Below, piece by piece: positions 27,680-36,734 of a DNA stretch of 64,000 nucleotides. The stretch covers positions 3,308,584-3,372,583 of the forward strand of contig CP133159.1 of NCBI GenBank assembly GCA_030913385.1, read 5' to 3'. Made by a program: the position numbers and the translations under genes. The notes under the pieces are model-generated. The model did no database searches and was not told where the DNA came from. It saw only the letters and a list, made by a program, of their open reading frames with translations. Origin of the DNA: Cytophagaceae bacterium ABcell3. Its GTDB lineage: Bacteria > Bacteroidota > Bacteroidia > Cytophagales > Cytophagaceae. How positions within the stretch are numbered: the stretch's first letter is position 1; the number at the start of each line of letters is the position of its first letter.

Positions 27680-28372
27680 ATGAATTTAGACAATATTTTA
27701 AACAAAAGAATTGAGATTATTTCTGAGGAATTTGCATATAAATACCTTGTTCATATTAATGAAATCAACGATGTCCTTAATGGGAAATTACTCTCATCAT
27801 ATGGATGTATCTATTCTCCTCAGTCTTTATCTCAATATTATCTTTATTACATTACCAGTAAATACAATAAGATTGAAGGAAAATTATTGAGATTAGATTC
27901 CACATTAAAATCAAGATGTGATTTAACCTTTAAATTTGCTCAGGTTATATATGAGGATTATGCAGAGGACAAAGTGATTAATCTGTTTTATCTATTTGAG
28001 AGGTATCAATATATAGTTTTCAAAAGATTGGATGTTTTAACAAGTGTTAAACATTCGTTTCCTGAAAATTTATGGGAATATAGCGTCAGTGAGAATCTAA
28101 TTAATGGTAAAGATAATTTTGTTTATTTGATGAAAAATTTAAGAAATGGTCTCTTTAAGATTGGCCGTAGTTTAAATCCTGATAAAAGGGAAAGAACTCT
28201 ACAATCCGAAGAACCGGAGATTAAACTATTCTTAAGTAGAAAAGCTCCTAAATCTGCCGAACTAGCATTACACGAAAGATATAAGAAAAAGAGGGTTAGA
28301 GGTGAATGGTTTTATTTATGTAATAATGATGTGAAAAACATTGAAAAGTTTTTATTATCTAAAAACAATTAA
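27680..28372 (+). CDS. GIY-YIG (MUG113/T5orf172-type) nuclease-domain protein
   Basis: This 230-residue protein has a C-terminal GIY-YIG domain of the MUG113/T5orf172 kind: FVYLMKNLRNGLFKIGRSLNPDKRERTLQSEEPEI (~147-181), then HERYKKKRVRGEWFYL (~199-214) with the conserved Glu. The Arg after KIGR and this Glu are the expected catalytic residues. The N-terminal ~140 residues are unrecognised and may recognise the target. It is placed between the nuclease-like gene and the membrane-protein gene with very short gaps. Confidence 0.75.
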   Translation: MNLDNILNKRIEIISEEFAYKYLVHINEINDVLNGKLLSSYGCIYSPQSLSQYYLYYITSKYNKIEGKLLRLDSTLKSRCDLTFKFAQVIYEDYAEDKVINLFYLFERYQYIVFKRLDVLTSVKHSFPENLWEYSVSENLINGKDNFVYLMKNLRNGLFKIGRSLNPDKRERTLQSEEPEIKLFLSRKAPKSAELALHERYKKKRVRGEWFYLCNNDVKNIEKFLLSKNN

Positions 28373-28380
28373 GAAAACTT

Positions 28381-29310
28381 ATGACACCTGACAATAAAGA
28401 AAAACTTTTAGAAAAATGGCATTCTTCAACTTTAACTTTAAGGAAAAAAGCAGCTTTTTTCCTTGGACTACTCATTATTGTTATTGGATTACTCTGGAAC
28501 CAAAAACAAAATTTAAATAAACATGCAATTTTGCAGAATAAATGGCAAGAATATTATTATTTAAGTCAGTATGATGGAGATTCTTTAAAGGAGTTAATAG
28601 AGAGATCCAGAAACGATGATGATACATTAGTCCTAAACTATATAAACTTTGAATTATATTTTAAACTTCAAAAATCCAATTTTAGCAACTCTGAGATTTT
28701 CAATGAGATTCAAAAGATTGATATGGAGAAGCAAGAACTATTTTTTGATCAATCTTTTAATATTTTAGGTGTTCAAATTCCACTTAAAATAATTATTTTA
28801 TTGTCAGTAATAATACTAACCATTCTTTTTCACGAATTCACTCAAACACTTCATTATAAAAGAACGATATTAAATGAACTTCATAAGTTTAAATTTGAAA
28901 AATGGGAATTGGGACATCAAATGTTCGGACAATACAGTGGTATACAAGAAAGCACTAGCGGGAATTACATAAATTTTATAAGTGGCCTAATTACATTTGT
29001 TGTTTTAATATGCCCATTAACAACAAGCTTATTACTTTTTGATTTTTTAGGCGGTTTTAGAGAGAATGACTATGTAATACTATTGAATATTCCTTGTTTA
29101 TTGATAATTTCAATAAATACCACTATTGTTTTCTATAAGGAAAATATATTAGGAGTCGGATATTTGGTTGATTTGTTTATGGGAAATATTAAAGATGAAC
29201 CTAAACTAACCGTGATATTTTTTATATGGATAATGCTACCGATGATTTTAGTTGCTTTGCATAGCCTTAACTGGGATAAATTTAATCTACCATTAAAAGA
29301 ATGTATACTT
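28381..29310 (+). pseudogene. Membrane protein gene, 5' part, interrupted by IS66-family element
   Basis: The first 310 codons of a multi-pass membrane protein: TM segments near residues 23-39, ~134-155, ~200-224, ~232-254 and ~280-298, with a charged region between the first two. The insertion follows codon 310 exactly. The present frame continues 12 codons into the IS and stops at 29349. Joining to 30929 across the 8-bp duplication restores one frame of 408 residues. It is the third gene of the nuclease / GIY-YIG run, so the module probably lost its membrane component. The family is not recognised. Confidence 0.85.
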
Positions 29311-30920
29311 GTAACTACTCAGCAGGGCTTAATTTATCAAAGTCTTTAAGTACATCCAAAACCTTGCAGCCCCGTTTAATGGCAGTATCTATAACTGACC
29401 TTATGGTCAGGAAGCACTGCGCACCCTGCAAGGAACGGAATTGACCTGATACCTTCAGCTTTACTTTTATATTTCTGATGGCTCTTTCTGACGCATTATT
29501 GTCTGGCGGGACGTCCTTCTGGTTCAGGAATTCAAAAACGGATTCCTTGTTCTTTTGCAGCCTTTTTTTGAAGGGCTTTACTTTTTCAAATACTACAGAC
29601 TGTTTCAACAGTTTGTCAAACCTGTCAAAAACACCTTTTCTTTTCTCTTCAAAGTTGCCTTCTAATTCATCCTGCCAGTCCTTCTTTAACTTTAGGGCGT
29701 CTTCAAACAGCTTCTTTATATCTTCTGCCCATGAACAATGCAGCACTTCTACAAAATATTTCAGGTCGCGCAAAAGGTGGGCCGTGCACAACTGGTGCCT
29801 TCTTGCCAATGTTGCAAGTTGGGCTGCCCATGCATCGCTTATCAGGGTACTCATGGGAAAGCCGTCCGGGAAGCTTTCTGCAATGCCCACATTCCCTCTG
29901 GATTTTGAGATACTCAGAAAAGTGTTTTCGGGGTCTTGCCATGTAAACACCCAAAGTTTTTCCCCGTTGACCTTACAGCCAGTTTCATCGCTTCCCACCA
30001 CTGGCGCTTTTGCGACGTCCTCCTTTATCCGCTTATAGGGCTCTTGGGCTTTTTTGGCAAACCTTTCCAAGATGTTGCCAATAGAACCTTCGCTCAGCGG
30101 AAGCCCAAAGACATGCCCCAATATCTCACCGGTCCTTGCAAATGGGACATAATGACGGGCAGACAGGTAGGCTACAAGCCCTTCGACTCCGGCCCCATAT
30201 TGTATACTGGCTTTCACGTCTTCAGGAAATGCACTGCTGGTTTCATGTCCACATGTACATTTTTTGACAAAGACCCTGTGCTCAACATATACCGGTTTAA
30301 TGGGCGGGATATCGACAACCTGTCTTTTTTCTTTTAAAACTTCTTCTTTGTCCGAGATGTCTTCTCCACAACAGTCACACAAAGATGGTGTATGCTTGAC
30401 CACTTGGTCAGGGTTATCGGTCATTTTCAAAGTGCTCCCTTTATGGCCAGGTTGGCCGCCGGTCTTTTTTCCTGTTTTGGTGCGCAGGCTTTTATTGGTG
30501 GTTCTTTTCTGGTCTGCTGAAGGGGGGATCGAGCTATTGTTGCTGTTCTTGCCTTCTTTTAATATCCTGACCTTCTCTTTGAGTTTTTTGACCTCATTCT
30601 CCAATGCAACTATACGGGCAGCCTGTTCAGCAATAACTTTTTCTTGCTGCAAAATGATTTTCTGCTGCTTTTCAATAATATCAATATAGTGTTGTAAGTC
30701 TTGCACCTGAGCGTGGATATTGGCTGCAAATAGGTGCAGAAAGTGCATTATAAAAAGAAGGCTGCCCAAAACTTGCCAACCTTTCATCGTGGATAACTCA
30801 GCAAAAAAGTCGAAAACAGAAACAATTCACAAAAAACTGCCCAGACAAGCTCCCGTAGCCGATTTTTTATTTTAACTTACCAACATTAATTTAGAGAATT
30901 TTCGGGGGCTGAGTAGTTAC
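29311..30920 (-). mobile_element. IS66-family insertion sequence (1610 bp)
   Basis: The terminal inverted repeats start GTAACTACTCAGC at both ends. A perfect 8-bp target duplication GTATACTT (29303-29310 and 30921-30928) flanks it, as usual for IS66. It has only the tnpC-type gene and no tnpA or tnpB, as in the ISBst12 subgroup. It cuts the membrane-protein gene. Confidence 0.95.
29315..30787 (-). CDS. IS66-family transposase (TnpC type)
   Basis: This 490-residue protein has a leucine-zipper-like coiled coil (~30-80), the Gly/Lys-rich TGKKTGGQPGHKG segment (~107-119) and a CxxC...CxC zinc-finger region (SLCDCCGED ~135; KKCTCGHE ~175). The DDE catalytic residues are VGSDETGC (Asp ~255), ISDAW (Asp ~318) and NNASERAIRNIK (Glu ~444). 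The unusual hydrophobic N-terminal ~25 residues may mean that the real start is a later codon. The gene looks intact and the element recently active. Confidence 0.93.
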   Translation of the reverse strand: MKGWQVLGSLLFIMHFLHLFAANIHAQVQDLQHYIDIIEKQQKIILQQEKVIAEQAARIVALENEVKKLKEKVRILKEGKNSNNSSIPPSADQKRTTNKSLRTKTGKKTGGQPGHKGSTLKMTDNPDQVVKHTPSLCDCCGEDISDKEEVLKEKRQVVDIPPIKPVYVEHRVFVKKCTCGHETSSAFPEDVKASIQYGAGVEGLVAYLSARHYVPFARTGEILGHVFGLPLSEGSIGNILERFAKKAQEPYKRIKEDVAKAPVVGSDETGCKVNGEKLWVFTWQDPENTFLSISKSRGNVGIAESFPDGFPMSTLISDAWAAQLATLARRHQLCTAHLLRDLKYFVEVLHCSWAEDIKKLFEDALKLKKDWQDELEGNFEEKRKGVFDRFDKLLKQSVVFEKVKPFKKRLQKNKESVFEFLNQKDVPPDNNASERAIRNIKVKLKVSGQFRSLQGAQCFLTIRSVIDTAIKRGCKVLDVLKDFDKLSPAE

Positions 30921-30928
30921 GTATACTT

Positions 30929-31225
30929 TATTACACAATTATCTTTTTTACCGTTTTTTTATTTATACTTTCTTTATGGTATTCGTATCTGCAACCGGAA
31001 AAGAAGATTTGGAGGAGTGGAAAGTTTGTTTTCCTAACGATGAACATTTTCTGGATTTTTATAGGAATCTATACCCGTGCTACTGGTACAGTTCAACACT
31101 ATCTTGATGAAAGATTCCTGAGATGGATTAATGGAGGTTTTATTATAATCTTAATAATAGCAATATCCCTTTCTTTCCTCTATACGCAAATGCTAATACT
31201 TAAAAAAGATTATAGTCATGCTTAG
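30929..31225 (+). pseudogene. Membrane protein gene, 3' part beyond the IS66-family insertion
   Basis: Reading on from the right target duplication gives 98 more codons in frame (YYTIIFFTVFLFILSLWYSY...), with three more hydrophobic segments and a final KKDYSHA before TAG. The fit of the frame to codon 310 of the 5' part shows that both pieces were one gene. The ATG at 31040 inside it is not a real start. Confidence 0.85.
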
Positions 31226-31253
31226 AATTTTCGCTTATCCAACACAAGCATCT

Positions 31254-31360
31254 GCACACATCCCATAGCCCCTCTACCTTCCCTATTCCAAAGCTATGGC
31301 ATAAGCTGCATCTGCTACTATGAGAACATAACAGCCTACGGCAGTTATAAAAACAGCACG
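31254..31360. repeat. CATCCCATAGC/GCTATGGCATAAG dispersed element, copy 1 (partial)
   Basis: It contains ACACATCCCATAGCC and CCAAAGCTATGGCATAAG with GCATCTG at both sides, followed by AACATAACAGCCTACGGCAG. Fuller copies are at 37145, 38519 and 42899. Confidence 0.65.
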
Positions 31361-31410
31361 TCATTTTCAAAACCATTGTCTATGTTTTAGAAAATTCCCT
31401 ATTTTGCAAC

Positions 31411-32025
31411 ATGAACATCCGGCTATCAAAAGATCAAAAGATTAAAATTCTGAACTCGGAAGACTTATACAAAGTCATGCAGCAGGTATTGTTGCGTGAA
31501 AACAAGATAGACCGGAACAAGGAGCACTTCTGGATAGTGTGCCTGGCCAATAACAACCAGATCCTGCTTATCGAGTTAATCAGCTTAGGCACGGTAAATA
31601 AAACTCTGGTGGAACCTATGGAGGTTTTCAGCTTTGCCTTGCAGAAACGAGCTGTTAAAATCATCATGGTACATAATCATCCGAGTGGCGAACTTGAACC
31701 TTCATATGGTGATATACAAATAACTGATAAGATGGTTGCTATAGGAAAATTTGTCAATGTTCCTGTTATAGATCATCTCATTATTACAGAAAAAGATTTT
31801 TACAGCTTTATTGATTCTGGCTTACTTTCTAAAATTGAGAAGGAAAGCAAATATGATTTAACTTTTAGTAAAGTTGATTCCTTGAAAGAGGAGATTAAAT
31901 CTATTGAAAGCAAAAAGGCCACGGAAATGGCAAAAAAGATGCTTGAGGATAATCTTCCTTTAGAGGCTATTGAAAAATATACAGGCTTGTCGAAAAAACA
32001 AATAACGAAACTTTCTAAAAATTAA
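31411..32025 (+). CDS. RadC-like JAB-domain protein
   Basis: This 204-residue protein has a JAB/MPN metalloprotease-like fold as in RadC. The metal-binding motif MVHNHPSGELEPSYGDIQITDKM (~87-109) contains the HxHP...SxxD ligands. The usual N-terminal HhH domain of housekeeping RadC is missing and the C-terminal ~60 residues are a Lys/Glu-rich helix ending in a small HTH-like KYTGLSKKQITKLSKN segment. Such short RadC proteins are typical of mobile islands, where their role is uncertain. Confidence 0.85.
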   Translation: MNIRLSKDQKIKILNSEDLYKVMQQVLLRENKIDRNKEHFWIVCLANNNQILLIELISLGTVNKTLVEPMEVFSFALQKRAVKIIMVHNHPSGELEPSYGDIQITDKMVAIGKFVNVPVIDHLIITEKDFYSFIDSGLLSKIEKESKYDLTFSKVDSLKEEIKSIESKKATEMAKKMLEDNLPLEAIEKYTGLSKKQITKLSKN

Positions 32026-32096
32026 AAAGATTCCCCTATTTGACAAGGCTTAGCTTATCTGAAGCTATGACATTCTTTATTTGCCTCATGCTCCTA

Positions 32097-32801
32097 TTAC
32101 CGGAAACTCATATTATGAATAATCCAAACCGTAAGACCATGCCTGAATATAAAATTGCCATTTTGCATAGGTATTATTCTCCAATCATATCCTGATAATA
32201 CGGTTATGTTTTTCTTAGATAATCCTAGTAACAGATACAGTCTGTTCTGGTCTATTTCATTATTTACCTGCTTACCAAAATTTAAAAGTAGTTCATCTAA
32301 TACATCAAAATGAAGTCTTCTTTGATTAGGGAGGTCTTTTATATAAAATCTTAATCCATTCATCAATCTAATCCGATGGTAGAATATTCTATCATCAAGT
32401 ATTTCCGAATTACTTATCATTTTCCTGAACCTTGCATCATAGCGTAATCGGTATTGATACAAAGTCTTATTCCTAATTGATAAACGACCTGCCATTTGTG
32501 CCCACAGACGGTTTTCGGGACGGATCAGCTTATCTGAAAAACCAGTTGACGTAACTACCCACGCATAGCCTGCACTTATACTATGTTGAGGTTGAAAAAA
32601 ATATGTTAGCCCATGACGTGAAGCGAAAAATGAAGTAGATACATAATGAAAATCATTCCACAAAGAAAACCTGTCTGTAATTTTAACAGATGACATATAA
32701 CCCAGCCATATTTCCCTTTGATTTTCTATTGTTTGACATAAAGCTTTACTGGGAAGGAGCCATACAAAAAGAATTATAAAACAGAGTCTTTTATATTTCA
32801 T
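32097..32801 (-). CDS. DUF2490 outer-membrane-type protein
   Basis: This 234-residue protein has a cleavable signal peptide (FIILFVWLLPSKALCQ, ~8-23). Amphipathic beta strands rich in aromatic residues follow (IWLGYMSSVKITDRFSLWNDFHYV; LYQYRLRYDARF), as in DUF2490 proteins predicted to form a small outer-membrane barrel. It is the last gene of the sulfur operon, 3 bases after the MFS gene, which suggests passage of a sulfur compound or metabolite across the outer membrane. That role is inference. Confidence 0.75.
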   Translation of the reverse strand: MKYKRLCFIILFVWLLPSKALCQTIENQREIWLGYMSSVKITDRFSLWNDFHYVSTSFFASRHGLTYFFQPQHSISAGYAWVVTSTGFSDKLIRPENRLWAQMAGRLSIRNKTLYQYRLRYDARFRKMISNSEILDDRIFYHRIRLMNGLRFYIKDLPNQRRLHFDVLDELLLNFGKQVNNEIDQNRLYLLLGLSKKNITVLSGYDWRIIPMQNGNFIFRHGLTVWIIHNMSFR

Positions 32802-32804
32802 TAT

Positions 32805-34061
32805 TTAAATTGTAGCAGACTTTCCAGAAATCCAATCCAAGATTTTTACGGATCCGTCCTTAGCATAGTTCATTCTGAAAAGTATGATCAAAGAGGAAAC
32901 CAAAGTCAAAAAACCAATAAATATAATTGACGCATTTATACTGATAAGGTCAGCAATGATTCCGGATAATATTGCTCCAATTGCATATCCTAAATCTCTC
33001 CATAATCTAAAAACTCCAATGCTCTTTGCTCTGTCTTGCGGATGAGTATTTTCAGCAACAGTAGCCAAAAATGTTGGATAAACCATGGCAGTTCCCCATC
33101 CTAAAATAGCTGATAAAGTAACATAATGCCACATATCTTTTGACCATATAAGAAAAATGAGTGCTATTGCTTGTAAAAGCATTCCCGTAAACAACATATC
33201 CTTTTTATTGAATTTGTCTGCCATTTTACCCGTAAATATTTGACCAAACCCCCAAACAGCGGGATATACGGCGATGACAATCCCTATTTGTTCTAAACTA
33301 AAACCTTTTGTTGCTAACATAATAGGGAATATTCCCCAAGCCATACCATCATTAAGATTATTAATTAAACCAGCTTGAGTTACTGAACTTAAATTCCTGT
33401 TAGTTAAAGTAGTATCTCGGAAGATATTCTTAAGTTTTGGAATGGTATTGGTTTCACCTTCCTTAGTGGTATGATGATAAGTATCTTGTACAAACAGCCA
33501 ACTCAATATCAATCCTGCAAAGACTAATCCTATTCCTAAATAGAAAGGATAAGGCCTAAGTCCATATTCGCTTGCAATCCAACCCGTCAAAAAACCAATT
33601 AATGCAACAGCTATATAACCGGCAAATTCGTTCAACCCCATTGCAAGACCCCTATTCTTTTCACCCACTAAATCTATTTTCATTACGACTGTGCTAGACC
33701 ATGTCAAACCTTGATTTATACCTAAGAGAATGTTAGCTGCAACAATCCAATTCCAATCCGGGGCATACATTAATATAAATGGAACGGGAATTCCTATTAT
33801 CCATCCGGAAATCAATAGATTCTTTCTACCGAATTTATTAGCAAGGGCTCCCGTAAAATAATTTGTGGTGGCTTTTACTATTCCAAATACTACAATAAAT
33901 GAAAGAATGGCTGTTCGTGCAGCAATATGAAATTCTACTTCTGCAATTTGTGGAAGGATTGACCTTTCCAACCCAACCATACCACCGACAAAGCCATTAA
34001 TGACCACTAATAAGGCAAACTGCCTCCAGTTTTCCCTTAATCCTAACTGTACTTCTTTCAT
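32805..34061 (-). CDS. MFS transporter
   Basis: This 418-residue protein has ~12 hydrophobic segments in two six-helix halves. The loop-2 signature is present in the form GALANKFGRKNLLISG (~70-85) and repeated in the second half as GKMADKFNKKDMLFTG (~264-279). It lies in the persulfide operon between a secreted rhodanese-like protein and a DUF2490 gene. It might move a sulfur compound (for example sulfite, thiosulfate or a thiol), but the substrate cannot be read from the sequence. Confidence 0.88.
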   Translation of the reverse strand: MKEVQLGLRENWRQFALLVVINGFVGGMVGLERSILPQIAEVEFHIAARTAILSFIVVFGIVKATTNYFTGALANKFGRKNLLISGWIIGIPVPFILMYAPDWNWIVAANILLGINQGLTWSSTVVMKIDLVGEKNRGLAMGLNEFAGYIAVALIGFLTGWIASEYGLRPYPFYLGIGLVFAGLILSWLFVQDTYHHTTKEGETNTIPKLKNIFRDTTLTNRNLSSVTQAGLINNLNDGMAWGIFPIMLATKGFSLEQIGIVIAVYPAVWGFGQIFTGKMADKFNKKDMLFTGMLLQAIALIFLIWSKDMWHYVTLSAILGWGTAMVYPTFLATVAENTHPQDRAKSIGVFRLWRDLGYAIGAILSGIIADLISINASIIFIGFLTLVSSLIILFRMNYAKDGSVKILDWISGKSATI

Positions 34062-34083
34062 GTTGATTTCGTTAAAATTTTAA

Positions 34084-34524
34084 TTAATCCTCCATAGGAA
34101 AACCTTTGTCAATCCAGTCAACTTTCAAGTTTTTTGGAAGGTCAAGTAATCGGTGGTTTTTATATTTTTTCTTGTTAAGCAAAGTAAAAGCAGGACGAAT
34201 ATTCGGACAATGTTCAAAAGGGCAACAACCACAATAAAGTACAATTGCTTTGTCTTTCGGAATGTTCTTTAAGTTCGTTTCAAGCTTCTTAATTCCTTTG
34301 CTGTCGTTGACAAAACCAATCTCTAATGAACCCTTTATTTCTCCGGCAGGGCCTATATTGAAAATGACCGGATCATTGGTTTTATCGCCATCAGATAAAA
34401 GCTTTGCCAGCTCTTCCGGCTTCATCAATTGCTCTTGCTTCCATGGCTCAGGATCAGTATTGACCAGAGACATCAATACCATCGGCAACAACATCAGAGA
34501 AATTTTAAATATTCTTTTCATCAT
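34084..34524 (-). CDS. Secreted rhodanese-like protein (CGCCP type)
   Basis: This 146-residue protein has an N-terminal signal peptide (ISLMLLPMVLMSLVN). A rhodanese-like fold follows, whose active-site loop is replaced by a Cys-rich YCGCCPFEHCPNIRPAF motif (~98-114). The domain ends in LLDLPKNLKVDWIDKGFPMED. The same architecture occurs at 52013-52459. The position in the operon argues for handling periplasmic persulfide or another sulfur species. Three closely spaced cysteines could also bind metal. Two bases separate it from the DsrE gene. Confidence 0.75.
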   Translation of the reverse strand: MMKRIFKISLMLLPMVLMSLVNTDPEPWKQEQLMKPEELAKLLSDGDKTNDPVIFNIGPAGEIKGSLEIGFVNDSKGIKKLETNLKNIPKDKAIVLYCGCCPFEHCPNIRPAFTLLNKKKYKNHRLLDLPKNLKVDWIDKGFPMED

Positions 34525-34526
34525 AT

Positions 34527-34880
34527 TTAGATATTAAATACCTTATCAGACTTGATAATCCATTGTGCATATTCAGTCATATTACTTATTTCTGCACCTT
34601 CAATCAATTTGGAACTTCCATAACCTCTTCCTTCAAGGCAGCTTTTACAAATTTTTACCTTCCCATTTTTGCTAATGATTTCGGTAAGCAGATTTTCAAT
34701 ATTATAATTACTAGCAGAAGGTTTTTGTCCTGACAAACTACATCCTACCCCATCTCCCATTAAAAAAACTTTTACCTTCACTGATGGATCTTCTTTTAAT
34801 AATTGTAGTGCAGTTCTTACGCCATTATATGTCTTTTCTGATGCGTATGCTGATTCATTAACAGTAAATAATATTTCCAT
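34527..34880 (-). CDS. DsrE-family sulfur-relay protein
   Basis: This 117-residue cytoplasmic protein fits the DsrE/DsrF-like fold (VKVKVFLMGDGVGCSLSGQK, ~33-52) with later cysteines in KVKICKSCLEGRGYG (~74-88). These proteins carry sulfane sulfur on a Cys and pass it between rhodaneses and other enzymes. It lies between the dioxygenase and the secreted rhodanese-like protein, so a carrier role in this operon is likely. Confidence 0.85.
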   Translation of the reverse strand: MEILFTVNESAYASEKTYNGVRTALQLLKEDPSVKVKVFLMGDGVGCSLSGQKPSASNYNIENLLTEIISKNGKVKICKSCLEGRGYGSSKLIEGAEISNMTEYAQWIIKSDKVFNI

Positions 34881-34890
34881 ATTTTAGTAT

Positions 34891-36003
34891 TTATGAGATG
34901 GCACAACGGTTGGCTCCTGCTTCTACTTCTTTTGGATCAACACTATTCAAGTCACCGGAAAAGTTAAGCTCTACTATTTTTAGATAATTTGGAGGTGTCG
35001 GAGGAATTTTTGAAAGAATAACTCTTATAAACTCATCTTCAGAAAGATGAAGAGTAGAAACTGTTTCTTTTATTTCTTTAAGACTCATGGATATTATCTG
35101 ATGATCAAAAGGAACAGGTCTACTAATATGACCCGGAAGAACAATACTGCTATAATCAAGACCTAATAATTTCATTAAAGAATTATAAAGTATAGAAGCC
35201 CTTTTCGCAGCCTCAGCTTCACTTGCCTTTAGATCAGGCCTTCCTACACCATTTGTAAAGAGTGTATCACCTGTCAACAAATATTTGTTGTCGATCATAT
35301 AAGTGGTGCTATCCATAGTATGACCAGGAGTATGCAATGCTCTTAAAACAGAAGTTCCGAATTGCAATTCATCGTTATCTTTAATTCTGGAAAAAGAGTA
35401 TTTCAATTTATACTGATCAGGCATATATAATGTACCACCGGATAGTTCAGAAAGAGCAAGCGATCTGGAAAGATGGTCAGCATGAATATGGGTATCTATA
35501 ACATACTTGATTTTCCAGCCGTTTTGTTTTGCCACAGCCAGATAGATGTCAGGACTTAAAGATGCATCTACTACGATGGCCTCACTTCCCGAACCAAGAA
35601 CATAAGACAAACAGCCTTTTCCTGTTCTACGCACCTGAACAATCTTTAGATTATTATCTTCAATTTCTGCAGTATTCCAAGAAAGAGACCATCCTTTCAT
35701 TCCTCCTTCCAATGAGTAAGCCTCAATACCCTTTTTTCTTAGTTCGTCTGCTGCAATTTGGCTTGTTCTTCCAGCAGCACAAACAGTAACAACTTTAGTA
35801 TTTTCAGGAATATTTATTTCATCTAAAACTGATAAATCACCTTCATTTAGCCTATTGTAAGCATCAATATAATTGCTGCCAGGAATAAACCATTCTTCAC
35901 GCTGTTCTTTTGGCCTTACATCAAGAATGTAGACAGACTTTTCTTCTTCAAGCAGGAGTCTTAGTGTTTCAGAATCGATATTATTTAAATCTTTATTATC
36001 CAT
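34891..36003 (-). CDS. Rhodanese-persulfide dioxygenase fusion
   Basis: This 370-residue protein fuses an N-terminal rhodanese (~1-108; active-site loop TVCAAGRTSQ, Cys ~70) to a metallo-beta-lactamase-fold persulfide dioxygenase of the ETHE1 type (~115-350). Metal-binding motifs are THIHADHLS (~170-178), HTPGHTMDST (~224-233), GDTLFTNGVGRPDL (~245-258) and LPGHISRP (~289-296). ETHE1-like enzymes oxidise glutathione persulfide to sulfite with O2, and the rhodanese moves the sulfane sulfur to or from a thiol. It lies directly after the ArsR-rhodanese regulator. Confidence 0.9.
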   Translation of the reverse strand: MDNKDLNNIDSETLRLLLEEEKSVYILDVRPKEQREEWFIPGSNYIDAYNRLNEGDLSVLDEINIPENTKVVTVCAAGRTSQIAADELRKKGIEAYSLEGGMKGWSLSWNTAEIEDNNLKIVQVRRTGKGCLSYVLGSGSEAIVVDASLSPDIYLAVAKQNGWKIKYVIDTHIHADHLSRSLALSELSGGTLYMPDQYKLKYSFSRIKDNDELQFGTSVLRALHTPGHTMDSTTYMIDNKYLLTGDTLFTNGVGRPDLKASEAEAAKRASILYNSLMKLLGLDYSSIVLPGHISRPVPFDHQIISMSLKEIKETVSTLHLSEDEFIRVILSKIPPTPPNYLKIVELNFSGDLNSVDPKEVEAGANRCAIS

Positions 36004-36014
36004 AATTTCAAAAA

Positions 36015-36683
36015 TTAATTTTTACTTATTTCAACATCTAAACCTTTTAATTTCCAGTCAGGAAATCCTTGCTCAAGGCGAATAGCTTTATAGTTATTTT
36101 CTTTTAACATAATCACTGCATCATCAGCGAAGACACAAAAAGGACCTCGACAATAAGCAATAATCTCTTTATTTTTTGGCAGCTCATTCAGTCTTTTAGC
36201 AAGCTGGTCTATAGGAATTGATATTGCTTGTGATATATGTCCTGAGTTAAATTCTTCCGTAGGCCGTACATCAATCACAACTACATTCTGATTTTCCATT
36301 TTTTTAAGTAGTTCATCGATTGTTACGGATTCAAGAGTCTTCTTCTGTGTTCGAAAATCATTTATCACTTTCTCAATTTCAGCGATTCGTTCAGTTCCTA
36401 GTTCTCTTAGTAGTTGCCATATATAAGAAACTTTATCACTGGCAAGCCTGTATATGATGAAATTGCCATTTCGCTTTATTTCTACAAGACTTCCTGCTTT
36501 TAACACTTGCAAATGCTGAGAAGCATTTGCTATAGACATTCCTGTTTCATTAGAGATCTTTTCAACAGTTCGCTCCCCCTGTGCCAAAAGGTCAATAATT
36601 TCAAGTCTTTTTGGATTTGAAAGTGCGTTGCTAACTTTTGCAAGCTCTCCAAATACTTTGTCTTTAAATTCTCTTTTTTCCAT
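36015..36683 (-). CDS. ArsR-family regulator fused to a rhodanese domain
   Basis: This 222-residue protein has an ArsR winged helix (~10-95; recognition region ISNETGMSIANASQHLQVLKAGSLVEIKRNGN). A C-terminal rhodanese domain follows (~120-218) with catalytic loop YCRGPFCVFADDA. No Cys is seen in the DNA-binding part, so sensing probably runs through the rhodanese Cys pair. It heads the six-gene persulfide operon and has a 12-2-12 palindrome in its own promoter, as expected for an autoregulated ArsR repressor released by reactive sulfur. Confidence 0.92.
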   Translation of the reverse strand: MEKREFKDKVFGELAKVSNALSNPKRLEIIDLLAQGERTVEKISNETGMSIANASQHLQVLKAGSLVEIKRNGNFIIYRLASDKVSYIWQLLRELGTERIAEIEKVINDFRTQKKTLESVTIDELLKKMENQNVVVIDVRPTEEFNSGHISQAISIPIDQLAKRLNELPKNKEIIAYCRGPFCVFADDAVIMLKENNYKAIRLEQGFPDWKLKGLDVEISKN

Positions 36684-36703
36684 TCTTGGTTGAATTAATA
36701 ATA

Positions 36704-36734
36704 CAAATGTAATAAAACTTATTCAACTATTCAA
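36704..36734 (-). promoter_or_regulatory. Promoter of the persulfide operon
   Basis: On the minus strand, TACATTTG (36711-36704) matches the -7 element TAnnTTTG. A TTG at 36734-36732 lies 20 bases upstream, the spacing expected for the -33 element. The -7 element ends 20 bases before the ATG. Confidence 0.65.
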
